Shown in pieces: positions 36,024 to 44,478 of a stretch of 64,000 bases of DNA. Below the pieces are notes generated by a model that ran no database searches, had not been told where the DNA came from, and saw only the letters and a list, made by a program, of their open reading frames with translations. The stretch spans positions 17,189-81,188 of the forward strand of contig JAEWQC010000088.1 of assembly GCA_023399355.1 (NCBI GenBank), written 5' to 3'. Source of the DNA: Bacillota bacterium (GTDB lineage Bacteria > Bacillota > Clostridia > Acetivibrionales > DTU013). Every line of letters starts with the position of its first letter. The first letter of the stretch is position 1. The position numbers and the translations under genes were made by a program.

Positions 36024-36326
36024 ATGCTAATTGAAGTTTTGCCGGAGTGGATGGTAAATCTGGAAGATGAGGATGTTGTGTTTATAAAAAAATTCTTACA
36101 AGCATCCGGCTCATTGAAAGAAGTTGCAAAACAGTATGGGGTTACTTATCCAACAGTTCGATTACGTCTGGACAGGCTGATACAAAAAATCCAAATAAGT
36201 GAAGACACTAATAACGATACATATATAAAATTAATTAAAAGATTAGCTATAAATGAAAAAATCGATTTTGACACGGCAAAGATTTTAATGTCAGAATATA
36301 AAAAATCAAAACAGGAGGAACAATGA
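36024..36326 (+). CDS. DUF2089-like helix-turn-helix protein
   Basis: AAAGGAGGTATACTT precedes the ATG, giving 100 residues. The start MLIEVLPEWMVNLEDEDVVF and the central SGSLKEVAKQYGVTYPTVRLRLDRLIQ resemble the DUF2089 family, which has a probable DNA-binding HTH. It overlaps the next gene by 4 bp (ATGA), suggesting a regulator/membrane-protein pair. The pair is AT-rich and lies between two direct repeats. Confidence 0.7.
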   Translation: MLIEVLPEWMVNLEDEDVVFIKKFLQASGSLKEVAKQYGVTYPTVRLRLDRLIQKIQISEDTNNDTYIKLIKRLAINEKIDFDTAKILMSEYKKSKQEEQ

Positions 36327-36694
36327 TGACAAGGACTTTATTTTCCATAATAATATTTTTAATAGTAGTTATTGGTATAATTGCATTACAAATTTTTATG
36401 TCTAAAAAGCAAAGCAAGTGGTTAGGATTAATCTTACCAGTCATTACCGCATTGTTTTCTATTATGGTGGTCTTAGGACTTGTACCTTTCACCACACAAT
36501 TTACTGTGCAAAGTGGAAAAACCATTTTCAATGCAGTTCAGATACCTAAAGTTTCTTTTCTATTAACTGCATTGTATGTCTTTGCCCTATGCAATATTCC
36601 GACAGCAATCTTATTTGGAATATATTATGCCTGCCGTGAAGAAATCAAAAAGAATAGAGAAATAGAAAAAATGAATGTTCAAGATTTAGAGTAG
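36323..36694 (+). CDS. Small membrane protein, partner of DUF2089-like regulator
   Basis: This 123-residue protein has three hydrophobic helices (~5-25, ~34-55, ~78-102) and a charged tail (CREEIKKNREIEKMNVQ). No family is recognised. Translational coupling to the DUF2089-like gene suggests a common function, for example a membrane sensor with its regulator. Confidence 0.65.
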   Translation: MMTRTLFSIIIFLIVVIGIIALQIFMSKKQSKWLGLILPVITALFSIMVVLGLVPFTTQFTVQSGKTIFNAVQIPKVSFLLTALYVFALCNIPTAILFGIYYACREEIKKNREIEKMNVQDLE

Positions 36695-36751
36695 TAAGAG
36701 TATAAGCATAATGGGAAGAAAAATATTGGCATCTATATTCACCTAGCTTGC

Positions 36752-36897
36752 CGCAATTTGTCCGAAAAGCCTTGCTTCGCAAGGCTTTTCAGCATCTTTG
36801 CGTTAAAATCCCAATGCTCAGATGTTTTTCTACAGCAAAAAGAGGTCTTTCTGCCCCTTACATCTGCATAACCTCGATTAATTTCTTTGTCCCAACC
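36752..36897. repeat. tRNA-Ser 3' flank repeat, copy B
   Basis: A ~145-bp direct copy of 35778-35922, with a slightly different hairpin (loop TTC, 36762-36792) but no tRNA upstream. It continues into a longer transposase remnant. Confidence 0.8.
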
Positions 36898-36990
36898 AAA
36901 CTTATTGCCCTTTTCACATTGTAGGCAAGGAAACTGAGCCCCAGCTCGGCTGTGACCTTTTCTTTCCCCCTGCATAACACAAGTGTGCTC
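36858..36990 (-). pseudogene. C-terminal remnant of a transposase (IS1182-like)
   Basis: On the minus strand one frame reads GKEKVTAELGLSFLAYNVKR, then AISLVGTKKLIEVMQM and stop. This is the C-terminus typical of IS1182/IS5-type DDE transposases as I recall them. Further upstream the frame is broken and I cannot follow it. It is a dead fragment, and the matching last codons in copy A suggest both flanks carry the same IS end. Confidence 0.65.
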
Positions 36991-37197
36991 CATGATACCA
37001 CTTGACTGTACCAAAAGGGTGCTCCGGTAATTTAGTGGTGATTCAAATGGACAAAAAAAGCCTTGAAAAAGTATTTGCAAAAATTCATCTCGTTTTCCAA
37101 CCTGCATAAACATAATGTTTTTGCGGTTTTTAACTTTTTATCAAATGGATTTTGGATTGTTTGGATATAATTAAAGGTATTGGTTATAAAAGTGGTA

Positions 37198-37234
37198 TTG
37201 ACACTTTTATTTAATTTGATACAATTAAATTGTA
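37198..37234 (+). promoter_or_regulatory. Promoter with OhrR-like operator
   Basis: TTGACA (37198-37203), a 16-bp spacer and TACAAT (37220-37225) form a strong promoter. The -10 lies inside TACAATTAAATTGTA (37220-37234), an inverted repeat that matches the known OhrR operator style (TACAATT..AATTGTA). The downstream gene pair is a peroxidase and an OhrR-like regulator, so peroxide-responsive autorepression is likely. Confidence 0.75.
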
Positions 37235-37268
37235 CTCAATTTTTATTAACATTAAAAGGAGATCGCTT

Positions 37269-37811
37269 ATGAGCATTTATGATATCAAAGTAAAAGATAC
37301 CGATAAAAACGATATATCCCTTGCCGACTATAAAGGCAAGGTGCTTCTGATTGTGAACACTGCAACCGGATGCGGCTTCACTCCGCAGTATGCAGCCCTG
37401 GAGGAGCTGTACAAAAAATATAAGGATCAGGGTTTCGAGATTCTTGACTTCCCCTGCAACCAGTTTTTGGGACAGGCTCCGGGAACTGATGAAGAGATCG
37501 TCAACTTCTGTCAGCTCAATTATGGCACATCATTTAAAACATTTTCCAAAATTGATGTGAACGGAAAGAATGCCGATCCTCTATATGTTTATCTGAAGGA
37601 ACAGTCCCCTGATGACATGGAAAATGCTGAAACGGGTTCCTTCAAAAAACTCCTGAACAGCTTGGCTCAGACGTTTCTTGGAAATGAAATCAAGTGGAAT
37701 TTCACCAAATTTCTTGTAGATAGAAACGGCAATGTAGTGGCAAGATTCTCCCCTACAATCAAGCCAAAGGACATCGGACCAAATATAGAAAAGCTGTTAC
37801 AGGAGATTTGA
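37269..37811 (+). CDS. Glutathione peroxidase-family thiol peroxidase
   Basis: The start MSIYDIKVKDTDK (180 residues) has AAAAGGAGATCGC upstream. The peroxidatic Cys is in NTATGCGFTPQY (~37), with Gln/Trp partners in FPCNQFLGQAP (~75) and KWNFTKFLV (~150). Position 37 is Cys and not selenocysteine. Bacterial members usually run on thioredoxin. It reduces organic hydroperoxides. It is followed after 2 bp by the OhrR-like regulator, in one operon under an OhrR-type operator. Confidence 0.93.
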   Translation: MSIYDIKVKDTDKNDISLADYKGKVLLIVNTATGCGFTPQYAALEELYKKYKDQGFEILDFPCNQFLGQAPGTDEEIVNFCQLNYGTSFKTFSKIDVNGKNADPLYVYLKEQSPDDMENAETGSFKKLLNSLAQTFLGNEIKWNFTKFLVDRNGNVVARFSPTIKPKDIGPNIEKLLQEI

Positions 37812-37813
37812 CC

Positions 37814-38245
37814 ATGAATTATGACGTACTGAAATTAAGCAACCAGCTTTGCTTTCCTTTGTATGCCTGCTCCCGGCAGATTATTAAACTGTATACCCCC
37901 GTTTTGGATCCCCTGGGACTCACCTACACGCAATACATTACAATGCTGGCGCTCTGGGAGAAATCCGACGAAACGGTAAAGACTCTTGGTGAACGCCTCT
38001 TCCTGGACTCCGGCACCCTGACTCCTCTGCTGAAAAAGCTGGAGGAGCAGGGATTGATTAAAAGGGAGCGCAGTCGGACCGATGAACGCAACGTATTAGT
38101 CCATCTGACTGAACAAGGACTTCTATTAAAAAATCGGGCATTGGAGGTTCCGGAAAAGGTCGCTTCCTGTCTTAGCCTGACACAGAAAGATGCTATTGAG
38201 CTGCACCGTATTCTTCATCTGATTTTATCTCCTGACATCACTTGA
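37814..38245 (+). CDS. MarR-family organic peroxide sensor, OhrR-like
   Basis: GGAGATTTGACC precedes ATG 37814, giving 143 residues. The N-terminus NQLCFPLYACSRQIIKLYTPVLDPLGLTYTQY (read in parts: NQLCFPLYACSR, DPLGLTYTQY) places the sensing Cys (~11) where OhrR has Cys15. The winged helix has GERLFLDSGTLTPLLKKLEE and the wing RSRTDERNV. Oxidation of that Cys would release the repressor from the operator at 37220-37234. That is inference from OhrR precedent. Confidence 0.88.
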   Translation: MNYDVLKLSNQLCFPLYACSRQIIKLYTPVLDPLGLTYTQYITMLALWEKSDETVKTLGERLFLDSGTLTPLLKKLEEQGLIKRERSRTDERNVLVHLTEQGLLLKNRALEVPEKVASCLSLTQKDAIELHRILHLILSPDIT

Positions 38246-38344
38246 TATTTGGATATATCACCTCCCAATATCATCTGCATCCGCCCCTGTGCCTCTTCCT
38301 CCGGGTAATACTGCGCCCATGCCGGCCTTGTCTTCAAATCCGGT

Positions 38345-38761
38345 CTATTCCACACTCTTCAGCGCTTCCACCATATTGATCGTTTTCACCTTTCCGGTCA
38401 GTACCCACTGGATCAGCAGAGAGAATGCCAGCGTCACAGCACAAGCGATTCCGATGCTCAAAATGGAAACATACGGCATGAACGCCATATCATCCGGCTC
38501 ACTGACCTTCATTACCAGTACGGTAAGCCATTGACCCGGCACTATTCCCGCCGCAATTCCAATTATCGTAATGAGTACATTTTCGCGGACAATCAGGGAC
38601 CTCGTTTCCTTCTGATGGAATCCCAACACCTTCAGTGTAGCAAATTCCCGGGTTCTTTCGATAAAATTGAGGATTTCCATGTTGTAAAGTACAACAAACG
38701 CAAGAGCCAACGCAAATACCGCCAATACCAGTGCAATACTGTTCATCCCACGAAGGCCGGC
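38345..38761 (-). pseudogene. FtsX-like permease, C-terminal fragment
   Basis: The fragment encodes the last ~135 residues of an ABC permease of the FtsX/MacB type: IERTREFATLKVLGFHQKE (family hallmark), three hydrophobic helices, and VEALKSVE at the end. The preceding ~600 residues and the N-terminal helix are absent. Sequence just before (38762-38900) has no compatible open frame. No ATPase gene is adjacent. It could be translated as a small membrane protein, but I see no ribosome binding site before the Met. Confidence 0.7.
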
Positions 38762-38890
38762 AATGTGATGTATGTTTCATAAGTTTTACAGGTAATAATT
38801 CCGTGGGCATTAAGTTCGTGAGATATGCGGCGTTTCGTGGGCTTTGTGACGTTTCGCGGACTCCTCGGTGTCTCGCGAGTTCTTCGGCGT

Positions 38891-39586
38891 TCAAGGATTC
38901 CTTGGATTCCGCTTCATTGTTCGTATCAATTTTTTCGTCTCCTCATCCACCCGATTGGATTCGATAATTTTTTGCAGCGCTTTGTTATAGGTGAAATCAT
39001 CCAGGGTATTATTCTTCAGATACTGCATCGTCGGCTCCGGCAACACCGTATAGCAAATAGATAGCACCCAGGCCACGGCCATTTTAACGTAATATCCCTC
39101 ATGCCTGATTTTATCCATAGCCTGAAGAACTCTGCCGAGATACTCCTCATCAAGATAATACATCAGGAGCATAATGGCGCCAAAGCGGATCTCATACTCT
39201 TTTCCGGAATCGAGATATGGCTGCAGGAACTCCCAGACATGCAGCCTGTGATCCTTCGCAAACTTCAGACCCGAGCAGAAACTGTCGCAGGCAGACCAGC
39301 TAGAAATTTTTGGTACATGCTCCGCAACATAACGCAGCCGCTCCTCCAATCCTGCATCCGCATAGCCGATCACCATCCCCTGCAGCAGAACCTCCTCAAA
39401 ATAGTCGTTGTCTGCAGACGCCAGATAAGAACGCCAGTCGTTCCTGGCCAGCTTGCGGGCCAGCTTGCGCAAGAGTGGAAGGCGAACGCCGATGACATTG
39501 TTGATATTGGGAATCAAGCTGGAACTGAATTGCCGGTATTTTTCCTCTGACAGTTCAAATAGCTGTTCTCTGACCAATTTTTCCAT
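38891..39586 (-). CDS. DNA alkylation repair protein (AlkD-like HEAT repeat)
   Basis: The start MEKLVREQLFELSEEK (231 residues) has GAGG upstream. The all-helical protein contains NNVIGVRLPLLRKLARKLAR (~26-45), WSACDSFCSGLKFAKDH (~105-120), and YYVKMAVAWVLSICY (~165-180), as in AlkC/AlkD-type glycosylases that excise N3- and N7-alkylpurines without base flipping. It is the first of three adjacent repair genes on this strand (Nfo and Ogt upstream). Confidence 0.88.
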   Translation of the reverse strand: MEKLVREQLFELSEEKYRQFSSSLIPNINNVIGVRLPLLRKLARKLARNDWRSYLASADNDYFEEVLLQGMVIGYADAGLEERLRYVAEHVPKISSWSACDSFCSGLKFAKDHRLHVWEFLQPYLDSGKEYEIRFGAIMLLMYYLDEEYLGRVLQAMDKIRHEGYYVKMAVAWVLSICYTVLPEPTMQYLKNNTLDDFTYNKALQKIIESNRVDEETKKLIRTMKRNPRNP

Positions 39587-39635
39587 TTTCAATCCTCTAT
39601 TGTTTTCTCTTTCACAAAAATGTTCTATCCCTGTC

Positions 39636-39707
39636 ACTGAAATATCCTCTTGCTTTTACTGAAATATCTTCTTGCTTTCATTGAAATATCCTCTTGCTAT
39701 TTTACTT
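39636..39707. repeat. 24-bp tandem repeat between AlkD-like and nfo genes
   Basis: Three copies of ~22-24 bp of the type CTGAAATATCCTCTTGCTTT, upstream of the AlkD-like gene. Confidence 0.8.
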
Positions 39708-39780
39708 CATCCTGTCCCTGCAAAGCCGGCAAAATCCTGCTCATGGTTCCTCCCGGACAGATCGCCGGTCTTTTGTGCAC

Positions 39781-40614
39781 CTACTCCCTGAATTCGCTGC
39801 GCAGCAGTTTGATTTCCGCTGCATACCCTTCCAGTTCGTTCGGAGTTTCCAGGAGGAATGGTAGATGGCGCAGCAACGGATGGTTGATGACATGGATTAT
39901 CGTTGAAAGGCCCAGCACGCCCTCTCCGATTTTTTCATGGCGGTCTTTTCGGCTGCCGAAAGCATTCTTGCTGTCATTAAGATGAACCGCACGAAGCCTG
40001 TCCAATCCAACGACCTTGTCAAATTCGCTTAATACGCCGTCAAGATCATTCACAATATCGTACCCGGCATCATGCACATGGCAGGTGTCCAGGCATACTC
40101 CCAGCTTTTCGCTTAGTTCCACCCTGTCGATGATCTGCCGGAGCTGTTCAAATGTTCCACCGATCTCGCTGCCCTTTCCGGACATCGTTTCAAGCAGGAC
40201 GTGCGTAGTATGCTCCGGTCTCAGTATTTCGTTCAGCAGGTCTGCTATCAGTTCGATGCCGGCCTCTATCCCCTGTCCGACATGACTGCCGGGGTGGAAA
40301 TTATAATAACTGTTAGGCGTGTATTCCATCCGAAGCAGATCATCCGTCATCACCTCAAGAGCAAACTCCTTTACACGTGCATCAGCCGAGCACGGATTCA
40401 AGGTATAGGGCGCATGCGCCATGATGGGCATAAAATGATTCTCACAAGCCAGTTCCATAAACGAAGTCACATCTTCCAGGTTCATATCCTTGGCTTTGCC
40501 GCCCCTCGGATTGCGTGTGAAAAACTGAAAGGTGTCGGCTCCGATGCTCAGGGCCTCCCTTCCCATATGCATATAACCGCCTGAGGCGGACAAATGACAA
40601 CCTATGTGAAGCAT
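39781..40614 (-). CDS. nfo: Endonuclease IV (AP endonuclease)
   Basis: GGAGGGAGATACAGG precedes ATG 40614, giving 277 residues, the normal Nfo length. The start [19 protein letters not shown] and metal-ligand motifs NFHPGSHVG (~110), [13 protein letters not shown] (Glu), [13 protein letters not shown] (~180-190), [20 protein letters not shown] (~210-230) and FLLETPNE (Glu ~260) are all present. The enzyme cleaves abasic sites after glycosylase action. The gene follows ogt, and its extended frame overlaps the ogt end. Confidence 0.97.
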   Translation of the reverse strand: MLHIGCHLSASGGYMHMGREALSIGADTFQFFTRNPRGGKAKDMNLEDVTSFMELACENHFMPIMAHAPYTLNPCSADARVKEFALEVMTDDLLRMEYTPNSYYNFHPGSHVGQGIEAGIELIADLLNEILRPEHTTHVLLETMSGKGSEIGGTFEQLRQIIDRVELSEKLGVCLDTCHVHDAGYDIVNDLDGVLSEFDKVVGLDRLRAVHLNDSKNAFGSRKDRHEKIGEGVLGLSTIIHVINHPLLRHLPFLLETPNELEGYAAEIKLLRSEFRE

Positions 40615-40718
40615 ACCTGTATCTCCCTCCTGATGTTCGAAATTGGAATATGAAAATAAGATGATTTCCTGATCAGCTTGATCAAAATCCTGTAAGCCGA
40701 TAAAAGAGAATCCATTTT

Positions 40719-41201
40719 TCATTCCTTGCCTTTATATTCCCTCTCAAGCTCCAGCAACTTTTGCTTGATGTCCAGCCCACCTGCGTAACCTACCAGTTTT
40801 CCATCTGCGCCGATTACCCTGTGGCAGGGAACAATCACAGCCAGCGGGTTCCTGTTATTCGCCATTCCAACTGCCCTGCAGGCCTTCGGCTGTCCGATGC
40901 TTCCGGCAATCTCCGCATAGCTTCTGGTCTCGCCATACGGTATAAGGGCGAGCGCTTCCCACACCTTCCGCTGAAACGGCGTTCCTTCAAGAGCCATCGG
41001 TATCTCAAACGTCCTGCGCTTTCCTGCGAGGTATTCCATAAGCTGCGCCGCGGTCTTTCTTATAAGAGCCGTCTCCTGAATGCAAGCTCCCTCAACCGCA
41101 ATTAACATGTCCTTGGCAAAAAGCAAACCGGTCACAGCCTTCCCATTGTCCAGGATGCCAATTCTTCCAATCCTTGTTTCATAGTAAAACAGGTTTTTCA
41201 T
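40719..41201 (-). CDS. ogt: Methylated-DNA-protein-cysteine methyltransferase
   Basis: The 160-residue protein has the active-site [20 protein letters not shown] (Cys ~128), the helix-turn-helix [20 protein letters not shown], and the Asn hinge in GMANNRNPL. It transfers alkyl groups from O6-alkylguanine to its own Cys. It is 100 bp upstream of nfo and in the same direction, so the two and the AlkD-like gene may form a repair unit. The ribosome binding site is close to the ATG and weak. Confidence 0.95.
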   Translation of the reverse strand: MKNLFYYETRIGRIGILDNGKAVTGLLFAKDMLIAVEGACIQETALIRKTAAQLMEYLAGKRRTFEIPMALEGTPFQRKVWEALALIPYGETRSYAEIAGSIGQPKACRAVGMANNRNPLAVIVPCHRVIGADGKLVGYAGGLDIKQKLLELEREYKGKE

Positions 41202-41320
41202 CCCTTATCACCACTGTCATCACAATTTTTTGTTATTCTAATTATATACCATAAAATTATCTTCTCAAACCACAGGCGTTGTCCAAATAGCAGATCAAAA
41301 CCAATATTCCTTCCTTAATG

Positions 41321-41430
41321 CATCGGTTCAAAGGAAAGGGTTCGATCGCAGAAACATTTTCTTACCGTTGCTGTGCTAAGCGATCGGGAGAGTTGCCCCC
41401 TGCCTGAAAATTAAATCGACACCCGCCACT
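41321..41430. repeat. Dispersed intergenic repeat, eroded copy
   Basis: CGGTTCAAAGGAAAGG..CGCAGAAACATTTTCTTACC matches the left part of copy 1 (33033-33075), and TGCCTGAAAATTAAATCGACACCC matches its later part. The middle is missing. The rest of 41202-41535 shows no gene. Confidence 0.55.
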
Positions 41431-41535
41431 TATAAGGCATTGGACATTTTTGACCTTGTTGTACATTTATTACACCGCTTAACATACCGTTCTGAAATTT
41501 CACGAGAAATTGCTTGAAATTTAAGGAAAGATCTA

Positions 41536-41564
41536 TTGACACTCCCTGTTATTTCAACTAACAT
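41536..41564 (+). promoter_or_regulatory. Sigma-A-type promoter for padR
   Basis: TTGACA (41536-41541), a 17-bp spacer and TAACAT (41559-41564), followed by ATACTTAGTAATAC, which could hold a PadR operator. Confidence 0.55.
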
Positions 41565-41606
41565 ATACTTAGTAATACAAAATGCTTTGTAAAGGAGCAC
41601 GCTTTC

Positions 41607-41939
41607 TTGAACGAAGTGGGAAAACAACTTAAAAAGGGTGTCATAGAGATCCTGATTCTCGAGCTGCTGAGCAGTGAAAAAATGTACGGCTACCAGTTGA
41701 TCCAGGAGCTTGATAACAGAAGCAGCGGAGTATTCAAAATGAAGGAAGGAACTCTCTATCCCGTCCTGTACAGGCTCGAGGACAGCAGGTACATAGAAAG
41801 CTGCTGGGAGCAGGACAGTGAGAAGAGAAGCGTTCCACGCAAATATTACAGGATTACGTCGATTGGGCTTACCGCTCTGGATGGTATGAAACATGAGCTT
41901 GATACGCTGTTCATTGCCATCAAATCAGTTTTACACTAG
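41607..41939 (+). CDS. PadR-family transcriptional regulator
   Basis: A TTG with AAAGGAGC upstream starts a 110-residue winged-helix protein: GVIEILILELLSSEKMYGYQL (~10-30), KEGTLYPVLYRLEDSRYI (~46-63) and RKYYRITSIGL (~80-90). This is the short PadR-s2 type. It lies 90 bp before a gene with an N-terminal HAAS-like domain, the normal partner of PadR-s2 regulators, and it probably represses its own operon. Confidence 0.93.
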   Translation: MNEVGKQLKKGVIEILILELLSSEKMYGYQLIQELDNRSSGVFKMKEGTLYPVLYRLEDSRYIESCWEQDSEKRSVPRKYYRITSIGLTALDGMKHELDTLFIAIKSVLH

Positions 41940-42030
41940 ATACGGCATAAGAAGAGCATCCCCTTATATCTGCGAATCATACCGCAAATCTAACCCCAAA
42001 ATACGAATTTGAGAGGAAGGAACTGTTGAA

Positions 42031-42813
42031 ATGAGTCAAATAGACAATTATGTAAATGAAGTCCTAACCTATATAGATGCAGATAAAAAAATGAAAATGC
42101 GCATTAAAGCCGACCTGACTTTGCAGCTAAGTCATGCTGCGGAGTCTGAAAGCATCGAAGATGTCCTGAAGAAAATGGGAGATCCCAGGAATGTAGCTCT
42201 GGAATTTATGGAATCCATTTATGAAGGGAAAGATGAATATCAGAATGCTTTTGCATCCGGCCGGTCCTATGGAAGATATTTTTCAAGGAGAATCTATGAA
42301 TACAAGTCAAAAGCCACTCTCCTTGGCATACCTCTGGTGCATGTAAAATTGAGCCGGTACGGGAAGCCCGCTGTTGCCAAAGGCATTATCTCTATTGGGA
42401 CAATCTCCATAGGCGTTCTCTCAATAGGAGCCATCCCAATCGGGTTCATCAGCATTGGCGGCATAGCTCTCGGAGTATTTTCCATCGGGGGACTTGCACT
42501 GGGATTGCTGCTCGCCATCGGTGGCTTAGCTGCAGGAGCCTTCGCTTTGGGCGGTCTGGCAGTCGGACTTGGTGCGGTTGGAGGATGTGCCTTAGGTGAA
42601 ATCGCCGTTGGCGGATATGCAAAAGGAACCGTTGCCATAGGCGCCGAGGCAGTCGGCAAATATACTCTGGTCACACATCATACAGGCCCCGAGACAAGGG
42701 CCGCAGTGGAAAACCTTATAAGATCCGCATTTCCCGGTTTACCGGATTGGATCGTGAACTTTTTTTCAAAAATTAATATAAGCTCCATGAATTCCAGTAA
42801 GTTATCCTCTTAA
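42031..42813 (+). CDS. HAAS-like domain protein with Gly/Ile repeat region
   Basis: This 260-residue protein has a ~75-residue soluble N-terminus (MSQIDNYVNEVLTYIDADKK; MGDPRNVALEFMESIYEG) like the HAAS/DUF1700 domains paired with PadR, then a repeat of ~6-7 residues from ~115 to 210 with units such as IGTISIG, VLSIG, AIPIG and GLALG, then a ~45-residue tail. Periodic Gly-Ile/Ala units in place of clear transmembrane helices could form either packed membrane segments or a beta-solenoid. The role is unknown. The repeat is not exact at DNA level, so it is not a recent expansion. Confidence 0.75.
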   Translation: MSQIDNYVNEVLTYIDADKKMKMRIKADLTLQLSHAAESESIEDVLKKMGDPRNVALEFMESIYEGKDEYQNAFASGRSYGRYFSRRIYEYKSKATLLGIPLVHVKLSRYGKPAVAKGIISIGTISIGVLSIGAIPIGFISIGGIALGVFSIGGLALGLLLAIGGLAAGAFALGGLAVGLGAVGGCALGEIAVGGYAKGTVAIGAEAVGKYTLVTHHTGPETRAAVENLIRSAFPGLPDWIVNFFSKINISSMNSSKLSS

Positions 42814-42900
42814 TTGGATCTCTCAAATTATTCTTGATAATTGGCATGGATTGGTGTACTATTCTTTATTAATATAGAAATGATTTAAGAGGTGTTATTG

Positions 42901-44172
42901 ATGAGCGAATGGAAAATAGAGACCAAATGCCTGCAGGAAGGCTATAAGCCCGGCAATGGCGAACCGCGCGTACTGCCGATCTATCAGAGTACTACCTACA
43001 AATACGATTCTACCGAACATGTAGCCAGGCTGTTCGACCATCCTGAAGAAGGGCATATATATTCCAGAATCAGCAATCCCACCAACGTATGCCTTGAAGA
43101 CAAGATTGCCGCTTTAGAGGGCGGAGTCGGCGCTCTATCAACCGCATCCGGCCAGTCGGCAACCTTGATCGCCTTTATGAATATCTGCGAGTGCGGCGAT
43201 CATATCGTTTCCACCAGTGCTGTTTATGGCGGAACGCACAACCTGCTGCATGTCACCCTGAAGAAGATGGGCATTGAAGTCACCTCTATTGATCAGGATG
43301 CCTCCGAAGAAGAGATTCAGAAAGCTTTCAGGCCAAACACCAAAGTTCTTTTCGGAGAAACTATTGCAAACCCGAAAATCAGTATTCTTGATCTGGAGAA
43401 ATTCGCACGGATTGCACATAGAAACGGTGTTCCACTGATTGTTGACAACACCTTTGCGACGCCAATCCTGCTCAAACCTTTTGATTTTGGCGCGGATATC
43501 ATCACCCATTCCACCACCAAATACATGGACGGCCATGCTGTGAGCGTCGGCGGGGTCGTCGTCGATTCCGGCAATTTTGACTGGACCAACGGAAAATTTC
43601 CGATCCTGACCGAGCCGGATCCGTCCTACCATGGCGTATCCTACACCGGCTCCTTCGCAAACAAGGCTTATATTATGAAAGCCCGTTTCCAGTATATGCG
43701 GGACCTCGGCAACTGCATGAGCCCGATGAACGCGTTCCTGACGAACCTGGGCATAGAGACGCTGCACCTGAGGATGGAACGGCATTGTTCCAATGCAGAG
43801 AAGGTGGCCGAATACCTCTCTCAGAGTAATAAAATCATCTCTGTCAGTTACCCGGCGCTAAAGAGCGACAAATATCATGAACTCGCCAACAAATACCTGC
43901 CCAAAGGCTGCTCCGGTGTCATCTCATTCCGGATCAAAGGCGGCCGGGAAGCAGCGGTCAAATTCATGGACCGCCTGAAACTCGCGGCAATCGTCGTTCA
44001 TGTGTCGGATGCAAGAACCGCAGTACTCCACCCCGCCAGTTCTACGCACAGGCAGATGTCGGACGAGCAATTGCTTGCAGCGGGCATTGAGGCAGACATG
44101 ATCCGTTTCTCTGTGGGTATAGAAAATGTCGACGATATCGTCGAAGACATCCGACAGGCATTGGGAGACTGA
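42901..44172 (+). CDS. metY: O-acetylhomoserine sulfhydrylase (MetY-type PLP enzyme)
   Basis: AGAGGTGTTATTG precedes ATG 42901, giving 423 residues. The PLP-binding Lys is in HSTTKYMDGHAVS (~203), with YGGTHNLLHVTL (~110), VDNTFATP (~180) and RFSVGIEN near the end. Length and sequence match the O-acetylhomoserine aminocarboxypropyltransferase group better than cystathionine lyases. It makes homocysteine from O-acetylhomoserine and sulfide. I see no S-box or T-box leader. The stop codon lies inside the first unit of a downstream tandem repeat. Confidence 0.88.
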   Translation: MSEWKIETKCLQEGYKPGNGEPRVLPIYQSTTYKYDSTEHVARLFDHPEEGHIYSRISNPTNVCLEDKIAALEGGVGALSTASGQSATLIAFMNICECGDHIVSTSAVYGGTHNLLHVTLKKMGIEVTSIDQDASEEEIQKAFRPNTKVLFGETIANPKISILDLEKFARIAHRNGVPLIVDNTFATPILLKPFDFGADIITHSTTKYMDGHAVSVGGVVVDSGNFDWTNGKFPILTEPDPSYHGVSYTGSFANKAYIMKARFQYMRDLGNCMSPMNAFLTNLGIETLHLRMERHCSNAEKVAEYLSQSNKIISVSYPALKSDKYHELANKYLPKGCSGVISFRIKGGREAAVKFMDRLKLAAIVVHVSDARTAVLHPASSTHRQMSDEQLLAAGIEADMIRFSVGIENVDDIVEDIRQALGD

Positions 44173-44478
44173 GAGGACATCCATCGGATGCCGGAAAACT
44201 GAGAGGCCAATCACCGGATGCCGAAGATTGAAAATTCACCCGTCAGGCCCCTGAAAGACTGAGAATGCATTCATCGGATGCAAGGAGTCTGAGAAGCCAA
44301 TCACCGGATACCGCAAGACTGAAAATTCACCCGGCAGGCTCCTGAAAGACTGAGAATACATTCGTCGAATGCAAGGAGTCTGAGAGGCCAATCACCCGGA
44401 TGCCGCAAGACTGAAAATTCAACCGTCAGGCTCCTGAAAGACTGAGAGGCCATCAGCCGGTTGCAGGAAACTCAGAAG
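44165..44478. repeat. 30-bp repeat with 90-bp higher-order structure
   Basis: Ten or more ~30-bp units follow each other from the last codons of metY. Each has a GACTGA- or GTCTGA-like start, and three unit types (CTGAGAGGCCAATCACCGGA; CTGAAAATTCACCCGTCAGG; CTGAGAATGCATTCATCGGA) repeat in the same order with a period of 90-91 bp. The metY stop TGA is part of the first unit. There is no start codon with a ribosome binding site for a downstream frame. Confidence 0.88.

Noticed and set aside
36739..37113. Minus-strand 124-codon frame as a gene
   Set aside because: The family-like residues (AELGLSFLAYNVKRAI) lie in a different frame, so this frame is a shadow of the transposase relic.
41430..41894. 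Minus-strand open frame of 154 codons opposite padR
   Set aside because: It lies antisense to a clear PadR gene, has no ribosome binding site, and no family-like sequence.
42814..42900. SAM or T-box riboswitch before metY
   Set aside because: The 87-bp spacer is too short, and I see neither S-box nor T-box conserved sequence.
44165..44478. Possible CRISPR array or coding extension of MetY
   Set aside because: There are no unique spacers of constant length between constant repeats, and the metY stop falls in the first unit.
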